From: Phoma sp. XZ068
Taxonomy: Eukaryota > Ascomycota > Dothideomycetes > Pleosporales > Didymellaceae
Direction of reading: 5' to 3'
Length of the DNA: 64,000 nt
Assembly: GCA_004835665.1 (NCBI GenBank)
Contig: RBKR01000001.1
Location: 1,116,001 to 1,180,000 of the forward strand
In this document: positions 31,651-42,829 of the stretch, piece by piece
Layout of the letters: every line of letters starts with the position of its first letter
How positions within the stretch are numbered: the stretch's first letter is position 1
Made by a program: the position numbers and the translations under genes
The notes under the pieces: generated by a model
What the model was told of the DNA's origin: nothing
Database searches by the model: none
Seen by the model: only the letters and a program-made list of their open reading frames with translations

Positions 31651-33551
31651 TTAAACATGGTTCTCGCCCTCTTTCTTCGCCGCTTTCTTTGCGTCAATTA
31701 CTTCTCGCCAGCTCTTTCCGTAGAGTGCAGTGACATACGTAGCACCTGCACCGAAAACAAGAAATAGTGCGCTGATAGTGGAGAACCATCCCACGCCAAT
31801 AGCTCTGACAGCAGGGAGAACAACGGCCGAACCTCCTGCTGCGAACATGTAGCGCATGAAGTAATTACCAGCTGCTGAGCGTTAGTGCTTGAATTAGAGA
31901 GGGATATGGAGAAAACATACCAACGACCTCAGCAGATCGGCCCTGCATAACATCTAGACAGTATGTGTTCAAACTAGGGAAGCAGAATAACTGCGCCACA
32001 CCCTGAAGGAACATCATGATCACCGGTAGCGCAATGCCGCCAACTCTCTTCTCAACACTCCATCCGTAGATCAGCATGCACGCGGGGATAACGCCGCCAA
32101 GGAACCACAAACAGCTTCGAAGACGATCTTCGGCTTCACGGTGTCCTCGGATGCGGATATACTTCTTGACGACGTAATCTGCGTATCGACCACCAAAGAA
32201 GGTGCCGAAGAGATACCCACAGCCGGGAGCGATATAGAACAGAGATCCTTGGAGTGGTGTGGAGAGATTGAAGCGTGGGTTGAGGACATAGCGAATGGGT
32301 GTGAGAAGAGAGTACATGTTCCAGACAAGTGATGAGGATGATAAGGACTGGAGGGAATTAGTATGTCACTGTCAGTAGCGTCAGAACTATGCACGTACAA
32401 TGAGGAACAGGTTTGGATAGCGGTACAGACGGATGACCCGGAATGGGTTCAGCCATTGCCACATCTTGTGCGCCTTCTCTGATGCCTGCAGCCCGTCGAG
32501 CTCCTGGGATCGCTTGACGTGAATGGTTTCTGGCTGGACGAAGAAACAGAGAACTACTGCCGTGCCAGCTAATGCTGTCTGTAGCCAGAAGATATCACGC
32601 CAGCTGCGAAAGGTGACAATGATACCTCCAATGAATGGACCTTGTTAAGTTAGTTCGCTGAGGGTCGAAGCGAATGATTGTCGACTCACCAAGTGCGGGA
32701 CCGATCAGTGTTCCGGACATGAACCAGCCCAATGCAGTGCCTCGTTCGGTCTAAAAGAAAGTTAGCTTTGAACCGTTGGGGAGTTTCTTTCTGCAGTTCA
32801 GCTTCCCATCGTGTGCTATTCGGAACCACTCAAGCAGCGGAGTTATTGGTCGTGCGAGGACAGTCTTGCTGCTACATACCGGCTTGTAGATGTCTCCAAT
32901 AACCGCACTTCCAATTACTAGGAACGCAGTGCCTTGGAATGCTGTCAAGATCCTGAAGACGAAGAAAGACGCTAAGTTGGGCGCCAGAGCTGTGCCAATT
33001 GAGAACGCAGTGAACAATGTCGCGCTTGCTACTGATACCTGCGAGTCAAAGTCAGTCAATTGTCCCAATGCATCACCAATTTTGAACAGTCAAGCCGCGG
33101 TGCATGGTGCTTGGTTGCTGCATACCCATTTTCTACCATAGATGTTGCCATACGGCCCGTAAAAACACGGACTTATACCCATAAAGAGCATGTACAACGC
33201 GTTTGATATGTTGATGATGGACCCATCCGTGTTGTATGTTGCTGCCACTTCTGGGACAGCGGACAAGACTGTAGTAGAAGAGACCGGAGCGAGGAAGCTA
33301 CAGAACGACATGGCAGCGACTATAACCATCTTCCGCCGTTCAGAGAATTTGTTGTAGACCTCGTCCAAATCACCTGTCACAACGTGAGTGGCATGGGCCA
33401 GGTCGTCATGACTGATGGCGGATATGGTAGGTTCGAGCTGCAGACGATCCGAATCAGGGATAATTGAGGCGTATTGCGTTTGCTTCTCAGGCTCCACATT
33501 GATCTGGGGTGCAGCAGCTGTGGCTTGGACTGGGTCGTTTTGAGAAGCCAT
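31651..33551 (-). CDS. MFS transporter, DHA1 (drug:H+ antiporter) type
   Basis: Plasma-membrane-type major facilitator with about 12 helices. Six exons: 33126-33551, 32880-33038, 32690-32750, 32399-32640, 31921-32347 and 31651-31871; introns of 87, 129, 49, 51 and 49 nt; 511 residues. A roughly 80-residue cytosolic N-terminus precedes helix 1 (MVIVAAMSFCSFLAPVSSTTVLSAVPEVA). Motif A follows helix 2 as YGNIYGRKW. Helices 4-5 carry ILTAFQGTAFLVIGSAVIGDIY and TERGTALGWFMSGTLIGPALGPFIGG, the antiporter motif C region typical of DHA1. The C-terminal half is complete, ending in a Lys-rich tail. The last intron has a tandem CAGCAG acceptor, so one extra Ala is possible. Substrate unknown; drug, polyamine or metabolite export are all possible. 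Confidence 0.92.
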
Positions 33552-34285
33552 GATGTGAACTCATGGGAAGCAAGTATGAAACGAGAGTCGATTGTATGCT
33601 TCAACTAGTATGCATATAGTGAATATGATCAACAAACAGTGATTGCAATTATCTTATCGGAGTGAGAGGCAAGAATGAAAGTGACTCAAGGGAGTCGAAG
33701 ACTCTACCGTGGACATGTTGTGTCGTATCTTGCAGCATTAGTGTTGATCTTATCCGCGGCCTGAAGCATGTTGCCGTCATTGCCTCGTCCACAGAGAAGC
33801 TTTTCCGTGAAGAATTGTAACAGTTGCCGAAAAGCGGAGTAGCGTGGCAAGGGTATCGGAGTAACACTGCCAGTTCCGATTCGGGATTGGAACCAGCGGC
33901 TGAAAATATACCGATGACTGGCAAAAATCAACCAATGAAAGGAAAACGACCACGTCTTTTACATACTGTTAGTGACTTCGTAGAGTGCGTCAATTTACGG
34001 AAAACAAGACTGAATCGGCTATTCGGCTCTTGGCAACTCTCACGTGCAGGCGCATCTTGAAGCAACAACTGTACGATGGTGTCAGAGACATGAAATATGA
34101 GAGCAGTGAAGCTCACGAAAGCGTGTATATATTGGTGTCGTTAGGTCATAGGCATCAGTCCTATATCCTGATATGTGGTATTCCGTTCTAAACGCCTAAT
34201 GTGAGATCTCGCAAGTGCTGAGAAGTCCCGAAAATGCCGCAAACGCCGGATTATGCAAGTATGTGAACATGAGTCGTCGTCTGCT
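33552..34285. other. intergenic upstream of the DHA1 transporter
   Basis: Promoter side of the MFS gene and 3' side of the next minus-strand gene. No gene, repeat or RNA recognised. Confidence 0.5.
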
Positions 34286-34780
34286 TTATATACTGAGCTT
34301 GTCCAGACTCAACCGATCTGCGCTGCGGTGACGCTTCACCATGCCGAGCTTGTAGAACTTCTCCTCGCCGGTCGCTGTTCGACCGCCGATGTACCACTTC
34401 TCAGCGCCCATGATCTCGTTGAAGCCGTCTGAAGAGCTATCAGACCCTCTCCTACTTCGTTGAGATGCGCCTGGGATTGGGAATGCTTTTGCGTGGACCG
34501 GTGATGTGGATCGATGGTATGGCGTTGCATGTTGCCTGGTGGGCTGGAACTGGCCTGTGGTATGGACCACCGTTGTTGTCGCCCCAGGCGAGGGTGATCG
34601 TGTCTTGGTGGTAATCGTTCGTGTGGTGCTCGAAGCGTCGTAGCCTTGTGTCTGGGACGGTGCAGTGTTATGTGAGTAAGAGGCAGCGGATGCGGCTTGC
34701 GATGCGCCAGCTTTCTGCACTGTAGGCTGAGCACGGAAGGCGGCCAGGAAGCCGCCGAAGAAGGGTCTATTGGTTGTCAT
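34286..34780 (-). CDS. Short conserved fungal protein of unknown function
   Basis: Single exon, 164 residues from MTTNRPFFGGFLAAF. Layout: an N-terminal Phe/Gly block, a long Ser/Thr/Pro/Gln-rich disordered middle, and a C-terminal block around residues 112-164. The last block reads RRGSDSSSDGFNEIMGAEKWYIGGRTATGEEKFYKLGMV, then RHRSADRLSLDKLSI. I recognise this end block from uncharacterised filamentous-ascomycete proteins, and its sharp conservation against a disordered middle suggests a binding motif. RRGSDS and RSADRLSLD look like kinase-site contexts. A TTGCAG acceptor-like string just upstream suggests a leader intron. The ATG at 34837 is in frame but less likely. Confidence 0.75.
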   Translation of the reverse strand: MTTNRPFFGGFLAAFRAQPTVQKAGASQAASAASYSHNTAPSQTQGYDASSTTRTITTKTRSPSPGATTTVVHTTGQFQPTRQHATPYHRSTSPVHAKAFPIPGASQRSRRGSDSSSDGFNEIMGAEKWYIGGRTATGEEKFYKLGMVKRHRSADRLSLDKLSI

Positions 34781-35635
34781 GGTGTTCTCAGCGGCCTCCC
34801 GCCCTGCAAGTGAGTACTGGCGGTCGTCGTGCATCAACGTTTGATCGTCTCCGAGTGCGCGCTTTTATGCCTGGATGGCTACTGGAGCCCTTCACCCAAG
34901 GTCACGCCAAACGGATTGTTCGAGTGTGTTTTCAAAGTACGGCAGGTTCCTTCTCGTGATGACTCGAGGTGCTCGTTCGTCTTATGCGGGTACAGGCGGG
35001 CAGTGTGCGTGTGACGTAACGGAACGCAGCTCTGCAGCGGTATCGAGCGAGTAGCAGGCGATGTTGTCTACAGCGTAGATGAGGATGACGGGTATGACAG
35101 GTCTTTTATAGGCGACCGCGGGGACGTGGAGAGTGGGCACCAAGATTGTGTTGTTGGAGTGTGGTGTGCCGGATCCGTGAAGGCAGAGGAAGAAATCGGA
35201 AAGCAGCTGATCGTGATTCGGTGCCGCACATTCACTGTCCGACAGTTGACCGAGGTGAGAGCATGAACACAACTACAACTTGAATAACACAACACTTGCG
35301 GCGGCCTGTCTATAAGTGACCCTTCGGAGGCTTTCAACGCTTCTTTGCGAGCTTTCTCCCTATTCGATGTGTTCTTGCGTGGATGTGCGCCGCATGCACG
35401 ATTTGCTCATGATCCTGGGCTTCATGCACCGTCGTCTCCCCCACCTCCGCAACCTTACGATTCCCTGGATCCTGTATGGTCGCACCACCGCCAGCCGTTC
35501 GGCGGCGTCTACATGCACACGGGACTGGTTCGCATATTATCAAGATTAATACCTGCCGCTTGCCCCAAAAAAGGCACCCACAGCACATGGTCAGAGTTAC
35601 ACCGAATGTTGAACCGCGATCTGCCGCTCACGATC

Positions 35636-35663
35636 GCGATGAGGTCCTTGCGATGAGGTCCTT
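35636..35663. repeat. 14-bp perfect tandem duplication
   Basis: GCGATGAGGTCCTT occurs twice head to tail in intergenic DNA. Confidence 0.8.
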
Positions 35664-36420
35664 CGTTTCACTCTCTGTCTGAAGAAGCTCAAGCACGAAG
35701 CATTGTGACCGTAGTGCCTTTGCAAGTCCAAACGTAGACGGCCGCATGCACTGCATTTGGGTGTTTGGGGGGACTAAATCTGGCGCCGTATGAAGGCCCA
35801 GCTACAGCACACTACCAAGACCATGGCTGGTGGCCTGAGCCATCTCTGGACCCTGCGATCCCTATAGACATTATTGGAGGCTGTGGACCATGTGGTTAGA
35901 TCGCGGCTAACTTGCATTGCACCAGCACTGAGCGCCTCCCAGAGCTTCAACGGGTGTGGAGTTGTAGTTGACCCCTCCTCTTGGAGAGGCCAGTCGGCTA
36001 ACGGAGAGCTGCTCATGGCGCCTCGCCAAAGCAAATCTAGTTAGCTTTACATATCCCAAGTGCACATTCTTCCTCAAGCACCTAGCAAGCCAGGTGGGTT
36101 GATGAAAAATAAAGGCCTGTCAGATTGCCATCAACGCCCTGCCGTCCAGGTCGACCGAAGTACGAGCCCAGTTGGCTGAAGATCATCGCCACACTCGCCG
36201 AAGCAAATGCAATAAGGCCTCACTCCGGGGCATCGAGGCTGAAAGTCATCAACCAGGTTGGAGAATCTGTGGCTTCTGTAGGAAGCTCAGAAGAGGACGT
36301 GTACTATAGAAATGATTCTATGAAGTATCCTGTCGCGGAATTAGTATTGTAAAACAATGTGCTTGTGGCTGAACCTACGTCGAACTAAGGAAGAAGAAAG
36401 AGGGACGGAGATTGTCGAGT

Positions 36421-36427
36421 ATATATA
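36421..36427 (+). promoter_or_regulatory. TATA-like element
   Basis: ATATATA, followed by a C/T-rich stretch, about 420 bp before the start of the Zn2Cys6 factor. It is a plausible core promoter with a long leader, unproven. Confidence 0.3.
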
Positions 36428-36849
36428 CACGCTGCGCTGGGTCCGTGCTCAGCTTCCTCACCACAAATTTTCACCACGCACGGCCTTTTCACCCAACGAC
36501 CCACTCCCAGCCACCAGACGGGCAAAACGGGCACCAAGATTGTCTGAGCACCGGTACCTACTAGGGCAAATCTCTTCTGCAAGCGGAGCCTGAGTTGGGA
36601 ATTGGTTAAAAGTGAAAGAATTGGAGCAGTGCACCTCAATTTCATTGGCTCACGCTGAAGTGGATCCTGGAACCACTCCCAGAACATCATCAACAGGAGC
36701 AACAACCCTGGCAACACCGCACATTTCGCCGCCTTCACTGCCCAAACGATGGACTTCGCGGACAAGATCGGCTTCTGTACTCCCACGTGAATTCGACTCG
36801 CTCGCACAGACTGCTATCGTGTCTGAACAGCTCAAGCCTTTCGCCAGCC

Positions 36850-38859
36850 ATGGTTACAACGGATGTGGCAAGACCTCGAACAAAAGCATACAAGCCTAAG
36901 ACTAGGACAGGATGCAAGACGTGCAAGTGAGTGCTGATTTGGTCACGCTCTTGCACGAATCCATATGCCTTTGTTCAGAGTCTGCCGAGTATGCTTCTCA
37001 TGTTGCAGAAACCCAGTGATTGCCAGACTTAGCCGTGGAAACATGGCTGAAGGTCTTCAGTACTCCGGTAGCTGAATCTCGTCGACAAGAGACTGCAGTC
37101 TTTTGCCTACGGAGCAGCTTGCCCAATCTGCTATGTTCTCATCCCAGAACTTTGGAGCTGCGTATTTGCATCCAGTCTGCTTTGCGGCATGAGAGGACAC
37201 TCCTGATGGGTCCATTGATCACTGCTGCATATAACACAACGAGACTGATATCCATCTGACAGGATACGAAGAATAAAATGTGACGAAACCAAGCCACATT
37301 GTAAACGGTGCACTACCACAGGCCGTACGTGTGATGGCTACGACTTTCACTTCGCTCCTACACGGACATCTCCGCCAACGCGGACACCTTCTAAATCTCC
37401 ACCTCTGTGGAGTGCTGGTCAAGACATTGTCGACATTACGACAGAGGCTCGCTCCTCTAGCGTACCAGCTTTTCTGGTGCCATCGCTTCGCCTTGAAAAC
37501 GACAATGAGCGTATCAGCCTTCAATTCTACGTAACACATGCTGGCCCTGCTCTGGCACGGTCTTCGAACTCAGCATTCTGGCAACGTCAAGTCCTGCAAG
37601 CTGCTCACCAACATGCTCCCGTTCAGCACTGTGTCATTGCTCTTGGTGCTATGTATAGGCGGTTCTTCGAGTGTGCCCCTTCACACATGGACAAGGATGT
37701 CTCGAATCAACATTTTCGGTTTGCATTAAGCCAGTCAAATAAGGCTATACAGCAATTAGTCAAGCAGCAGACTGAGAATATGCGAAATGGTGTGGTAGAC
37801 AAAGTGACAGCCATGACTTGCTGTGTTTTGTTTGGCAGCATGGCCAACCTCCAAGGTCAGCAGCAAGCCGCACTTGACCATCTACGGAGCGGGATACGCA
37901 TGTTGAAAGAGACAAAACTACAGAGCTATGACGACAGAAACAGTCACCCCGTCAACATCAATTCACTAAGATCGATCTTCACTGGACTGGACATTCAAGC
38001 ACGGAGCAGCTTAAGTTGGTCAGACATCCAGAACTGGGAGCCCGTCGTTCCATCAATGCGAGCGTCAGAACCAGCAGATGTAGACATCACCTCACCATGG
38101 GCACTCTCCGAGCTACACTGCCGCCTCGAAACTCTCCTCAACGACACCCTTGCCTTCAACCGCGGCTGCGTCGCCCGCTCCCCTAGCGACCGAGAAGAAA
38201 TACAGCATGAACACTGCTCCCTCGCCACACGCTTCCAACGCATCTCCCACACCTTGGACATGTTCCGCCCCGCCATCAACACCCCCGACCAGAGCTCCTC
38301 CAAAACAATCCTCCTCCACGCTCAAACACACCACTGGCTACGCTCCTCCATCCTCCCTCTCCAACACCACTTCAACATCATCAGCCCGCTCTCCCAGATC
38401 TCCTATGATGCCACGGAGCACTTCACAAGCATGATGCCGCACATCACCTTCCTGCTTGCCCAGACTTCATCAGCGATCCCAGTCTACTCAGCAGCCCCAG
38501 GCCCGCTCTCCGCCCTCTGGCTTATCGGAACCAGCGCACCCTCGTCATGCGTGGCGCTACGCAAGAGCGCGCTGGAGCTTATGCTTCAGCATCCGCGACG
38601 GGAGGGGCTGTTTGACGGGCGGCTGGCCAGCAGGGTGGGGGTTGTGGCGTGGAAGCTAGAGCAGGTTGCTGCGCGGAAGGACATGGGGCTGCATTTGTAC
38701 TTGGGGGAGGAGCAGGATGTGGTTGTACCTGAGCATTTGCGGATAGTGTTTATGGATGTTGAGTATGCCACTGACGACGAGAACAAAGCTATGGTTAAGC
38801 TTGCGAATGCGGTGGAGATGCGGAGTGGGGGCGGGACGAGCATCACGATTGAATGGTGA
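36850..38859 (+). CDS. Zn2Cys6 fungal transcription factor
   Basis: Nuclear DNA-binding regulator. Two exons, 36850-36926 and 37263-38859, separated by an unusually long 336-nt intron; 557 residues. The zinc cluster is complete after splicing: Cys22, 25, 32, 39, 42 and 49 (CKTCKIRRIKC ... CKRCTTTGRTC), spacing C2C6C6C2C6C. The intron falls inside it, between the second and third cysteine. The rest is an alpha-helical fungal regulator region (QVLQAAHQHAPVQHCVIALGAMYRRF, MTCCVLFGSMANLQGQQQAALDHLRSGIRML), which resembles the middle homology/DUF3468-like part of many such proteins. The target genes are unknown. No biosynthetic cluster surrounds it. Confidence 0.93.
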
Positions 38860-39114
38860 GGAAGCGGTGGTAGTGGTTGTTGTTCTTGGTTTTACATTGA
38901 TGTTGAGACATAGAAATAGTACCTTGGACTGCTTACTTACCCACAGTCCCTGGAGCGCGTGGCCCTCATGATGATGTCCTGACTGCCAGCAGTCGACTGC
39001 CGTTCCTCATAGCCATCATAATGCAACATGGTGTCCAATATCGTTTCCAAGCGTCATGATACAATCCGTCTTCGTTTCGTATCAGTTGTGACTCCAAACG
39101 CACTGCTCGGTTCT

Positions 39115-40350
39115 CTAGACCTCAGTCAGGAATCGGTCTAGGTCACTTATCCGCACCTCCCTGCCTCTCCCCGTCATCCTCCTCCCATTCACTCCCACAG
39201 GCGCCGGCTCAACTACCCTCCAGTTCTCCCAACTCGTGCTCATGATCCTCTTATCTGGCTGCGAAGCCACGCCCACAGACACTCCACACCCTAAGCTTCC
39301 GCGCTTGACCTGCATGTCGATCTTGCCGCCGCATATGCCGCGCAGAAGATGGCTGACGGGGCTCGATTCGTCGCTCCATACACTGGAGTACGAGTCGGCG
39401 CCAGGATAGAGAAGGCGGGCGTGGAGGGAGATGAGGTGGGGTGGTGCAGAAGGAGCGGAAGTAGTGGAAGTAGAGGTGGAAGGGAACAAGACGCGGAGCG
39501 TGTCTGTGAGGGCCGCGAGCGCGGTGGATGAGGTGGACTTGTCGAAGGCGGGGAACGCGGTTGATGATTTCGCAGCCGGTGCGTGTCGCTGCAGTGGAGG
39601 ATCGAGACGGAGACGTGTTCGACTGGAGCGTAGACGCGGTGTGGGATTCGCTGTTGCGCGGTACATGGAGCGTACGGGCGTTGCTGCGAAGGATGTTTGT
39701 GGTGTGAGGCTCAGGTCTGCGTTGGAGTCCAGTGAGGCATTGAGAGGCAGGTCCGGCTCTTTCTCGCTCGTGTAATGCCCCGAGATGTAGACACGACGCG
39801 CCTGCTTGAGAAGCGATGGGTAGAGGTGGTTCAGTACCAGGACGCCGTGGGGATAGGATACATAGAGAGACAGTCCCTCGGTATCGTCGACGGCGGTAGG
39901 TGTGGCCTTTGATCGCGCGGCCTTGCGCGCTTTCCTACCGCGCATGTAGTCCTTCAGCTCATCGTTCACCAAGCGACACGTCCGTAGCAGGGCCAGCGGG
40001 CCTGGCAATTGCAATTGTGGCTTGCCGCCAGTCCACGCGTCTTCCTTGTCGAGCGCGACTTCAGGCGGTGTAGCTACGGAGAGCAGAGCTGCATCGTGAT
40101 TGCTGCGCACAAGAGGCGCGAGGTCGAGTGGGAGGCCTGGCACGTCGACTTTACGCGCCTTGTTGCGTATGCGGTGCCCGAAGACTGTGGTGTAACCTGC
40201 AGATATAGTGATCGCGTGCGGCTCGGCGAGGAGATAGTCGTAGATGTGACACCGCAGTTCTGTGGGGAGGGAAAGGAAGCCACAGTAGGTGTCGAACGCC
40301 GGGGAGCATGCGGGCGCCCGTGGGGCATCCTTGACGCGCATCTCGCGCAT
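39115..40350 (-). CDS. F-box-like fungal protein
   Basis: Single exon, 411 residues. Near the N-terminus (about residues 22-42) the segment YCGFLSLPTELRCHIYDYLL has the F-box-like LPxELRxxIYxxLL pattern seen in many uncharacterised filamentous-fungal proteins; true F-boxes bind Skp1. A following block (GPLALLRTCRLVNDEL) is also typical of that group, which usually has LL-x-TCR-x-x-x-x-E here. The region after residue 210 is Ser/Thr/Pro-rich and poorly conserved. The function is unknown; a substrate-receptor role in SCF ubiquitin ligases is only a possibility. The upstream neighbour (Cdc123) is on the same strand, 440 nt away. Confidence 0.8.
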   Translation of the reverse strand: MREMRVKDAPRAPACSPAFDTYCGFLSLPTELRCHIYDYLLAEPHAITISAGYTTVFGHRIRNKARKVDVPGLPLDLAPLVRSNHDAALLSVATPPEVALDKEDAWTGGKPQLQLPGPLALLRTCRLVNDELKDYMRGRKARKAARSKATPTAVDDTEGLSLYVSYPHGVLVLNHLYPSLLKQARRVYISGHYTSEKEPDLPLNASLDSNADLSLTPQTSFAATPVRSMYRATANPTPRLRSSRTRLRLDPPLQRHAPAAKSSTAFPAFDKSTSSTALAALTDTLRVLFPSTSTSTTSAPSAPPHLISLHARLLYPGADSYSSVWSDESSPVSHLLRGICGGKIDMQVKRGSLGCGVSVGVASQPDKRIMSTSWENWRVVEPAPVGVNGRRMTGRGREVRISDLDRFLTEV

Positions 40351-40792
40351 CTTGAAGCAGTTTGTTGATATAGGTCTGGTGGGCTGATCCAGAAGTTATA
40401 TCGGATACCAAGACACCACGAACGTAAAATTGATCCAGGACCGTTCTTCAGGCACAGGAATTGGTGGATAGCTGAACTGCAGTCTGGAACTGGCTTTGTT
40501 TATCGTTCGTGGGGTAACGCGAGAAGTCCGTGTCGAATTGATGGCGGAGCAACCGTGAGGCGACCCGGTGAACGAGTCATGCTTGCCCAATTTTCGCGGC
40601 CCCCGAGAGCCAATCAAGACCAGCACTCAACAACATCTCGTTTCAACACTTCTGCAGAAAACGGGTTCTAGTGGGCGATCCAGTTCGCTGGCAGTGGATC
40701 TTCAGACGCTTTTTGCAGTCTCGCGAACAGGTTTGCGTTTCAAGAAGTTCCATCTTGACCGGAGAAAATCTCAGGGTCCAGTGCATTAGTGT
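40351..40792. other. intergenic, F-box-like gene to cdc123
   Basis: Promoter of the F-box-like gene and 3' region of cdc123. No gene seen. Confidence 0.5.
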
Positions 40793-41998
40793 CTAGTCTT
40801 CATCGCTATCTTCTTGTCTCTGCTGCTCAGCCAGCCTCTGTGCCTCCTGCCATTGCATTGCAAATTCACGCATCATGCCTTCTCCGCCGCTGCCTGCATC
40901 CACCACATCTTTCGGCAGTTTGTGTGCGCTGTACTGTGGCGTTGTGAACCCATACGCCTCGGGGTCATCCCTTCGTATCAGCCTGAACTCTGGCTGCCAG
41001 ATCTCCTCGACATCGCCTTCGTCTGAACCATCTGAATCGCTCGCACTTTCAATATCGTCTAGCGATATGTATGTAGTGCCACCAGCTGGGGCAATAGGTA
41101 TGCGAACCACCTCTTCTTTCTCACTTCCATTTTTGACCTCGGGCACATCCATCGTCAACAGCTCCATCCATGAGAAGAGGAGAGGATCTGTTCGCAGTGC
41201 CCACGGGTTGAAGTCTACGACCCATACTTTATCGTGCGGTGGCGGAATGTACACGTCGAAAGTGAAGTTGGGGTCTGGGAAAGTGTCTCGCAGTTTGGAG
41301 TCGAAGAAATCCTGGATGGTTTGTCGCAGCTTGTCTTGCATGTTGAAGAGGAAATCGAAGTGATTCAGATCGCGCTGGCACAGTGCAATGAGCTGTCGAT
41401 CCCGCACGAAGCACCTGAACTCGACGCTGGGGTTGAGGTTGATCCACTTTCGCAGGACGAGATGGTATGCTATCTCTGGATCTGGTGTAGTCGACTGGTC
41501 GGCGGTGTCGTCAAAGGCATGTGCCAGGTCGTGAGTAACAAAATCACTGCTCTTCAGCAGCAGGTAGATGTCGTTCGGCGTCGAGCACTCCATGCTGTTC
41601 GTGGCAGCGATCCATGTCGCGTCTTTCGGCGCACTCCAGTTGAGCTTCGGTGCGACCTTGCCACCGAGCTCTTCTATTGTCCTCTCGATCGCTTCATGTG
41701 TATCGCGCCAGTGAACGCTGGGGTCTGCATGCTCCTCTTCGCCGCCCTCGTTGTTGTCGGCGCCAGAGAAGATGCCGCTATCGTCGTCTGACCAGGTTGG
41801 GTTGTCTGATTCCTCAGGAGGCAAAACAATGCCGTCGGAGCGAAGATAGTCGATAAAGGTGGTGGGTAAGGGTACCAGACGTGCTTTCGGTGTTACTGCG
41901 CGGTACTTGGGGTGCCAGCTATGGTAGGAGCAGTTGAGAATGTGCTGTTTGGTCACCGGTGGGAACGGCAGCTCAGTGAGCGGTTCTTGGGTGCTCAT
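40793..41998 (-). CDS. cdc123: Cell division cycle protein 123 (eIF2 assembly factor)
   Basis: Cytoplasmic ATP-grasp-like chaperone that promotes assembly of the eIF2 alpha-beta-gamma complex, and so translation initiation. Single exon, 401 residues. D123-family blocks in order: the N-terminal HILNCSYHSWHPKYRAVTPKARLVPLP; an acidic insert; APKDATWIAATNSMECSTPNDIYLLLKSSDFVTHDL; LVLRKWINLNPSVEFRCFVRDRQLIALCQRDL; and the metal/ATP-binding end FTFDVYIPPPHDKVWVVDFNPWALRTDPLLFSW. The C-terminal 100 residues are acidic with IWQPEFRLIRRDDPEAYGF, also conserved in fungi. It shares a 229-bp divergent promoter with cwc21. Confidence 0.96.
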   Translation of the reverse strand: MSTQEPLTELPFPPVTKQHILNCSYHSWHPKYRAVTPKARLVPLPTTFIDYLRSDGIVLPPEESDNPTWSDDDSGIFSGADNNEGGEEEHADPSVHWRDTHEAIERTIEELGGKVAPKLNWSAPKDATWIAATNSMECSTPNDIYLLLKSSDFVTHDLAHAFDDTADQSTTPDPEIAYHLVLRKWINLNPSVEFRCFVRDRQLIALCQRDLNHFDFLFNMQDKLRQTIQDFFDSKLRDTFPDPNFTFDVYIPPPHDKVWVVDFNPWALRTDPLLFSWMELLTMDVPEVKNGSEKEEVVRIPIAPAGGTTYISLDDIESASDSDGSDEGDVEEIWQPEFRLIRRDDPEAYGFTTPQYSAHKLPKDVVDAGSGGEGMMREFAMQWQEAQRLAEQQRQEDSDED

Positions 41999-42227
41999 GG
42001 TGGGCGATTTGATTGCGGGTGCGGTATGCTATGTAACTGGGGATGCACTGAAAGGCGTGCGCCGCGATGTGTGGATCTCATCTTGTGTGAGTCGTCATTT
42101 GGTTCACAAGGAAATCTTTGGTGGGGCAATTGCTTGCGGCTGGCGCACGGGCCCCACCTCCGAACCTCCGCATGGTCTTGCTTGAATGCGTGGAATACTA
42201 GACCTTCGTGACCGACACTCGCACATC
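41999..42227. promoter_or_regulatory. bidirectional promoter, cdc123 / cwc21
   Basis: Both divergent start codons flank this 229-bp segment, so it must hold the core promoters of a translation-initiation and a splicing gene. No unambiguous TATA was seen. Confidence 0.5.
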
Positions 42228-42829
42228 ATGGCCGACAACGTTGGACTCACGACACCACGAGGTAGCGGTACCTCCGGCTACGTTCAGAAAAACCGTTCGC
42301 TCCTCCGGCCCCGTGATAAGATCGCGCCGTACCAGAAAGATTTCGATCATGCAAGGCATCGACCGCGCCAGCCCGACGCAGAAATCCTCGAACATGAAGC
42401 GAAGCGCGACATTGAAGTTAAAGTGTTCGAGCTGAGAGACAAGCTCGAGGATGAGGGGTATGTCCATTCATGTTTACGTTTATGACGTATATGCTGACAG
42501 TGTGCAGCGTCGACGAGGACGAAATCGACGACCAATGCGAAGCCCTACGCCGAAAGCTCGACCAGGAACGGAAAGATGGGAAAGACCTCGGTCCCAACGC
42601 TAAGCGGTTGAAGTCACATCAGGTCCATGATCTTGCCAAAGCAAAGGCAGAGGAGAGTGACAGAATGAGGAAAGCCTTAGGTATCAGTGAAGATTACGAG
42701 GAGGGCAGCCACTGGCGCAAGCAGGAGGAGCGACTACGAGAGTCTCTGGCCAAGCGAGAAGCTGAAGACGACGAGAAGGCTGAGCGAGCTAGAGATGCGC
42801 GGCGGTACAAGGAGGATGACTCGGATTGA
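42228..42829 (+). CDS. cwc21: Pre-mRNA splicing factor Cwc21
   Basis: Spliceosome-associated protein, homologue of yeast Cwc21 and the N-terminus of human SRm300/SRRM2, bound near Prp8 and Snu114. Two exons, 42228-42457 and 42508-42829, with a 50-nt intron; 183 residues. The N-terminus MADNVGLTTPRGSGTSGYVQKN is the family's signature. It is followed by the cwf21 domain (about residues 55-105: ILEHEAKRDIEVKVFELRDKLEDEGVDEDEIDDQCEALRRKL), which the intron interrupts at a Gly codon. The remainder is a charged coiled-coil-like region (MRKALGISEDYEEGSHWRKQEERLRESL). The start was chosen for the conserved N-terminus; an in-frame ATG at 42186 would add 14 residues. Confidence 0.95.

Larger units (their letters stand above)
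34781..36849. other. 2.1-kb divergent intergenic region
   Basis: Lies between two divergent genes. No protein or RNA gene supported. A 14-bp tandem duplication sits at 35636-35663. The right part has an ATATATA string at 36421-36427 followed by a C-rich leader, probably the promoter of the Zn2Cys6 factor. Long upstream regions are common for regulatory genes. Confidence 0.5.
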
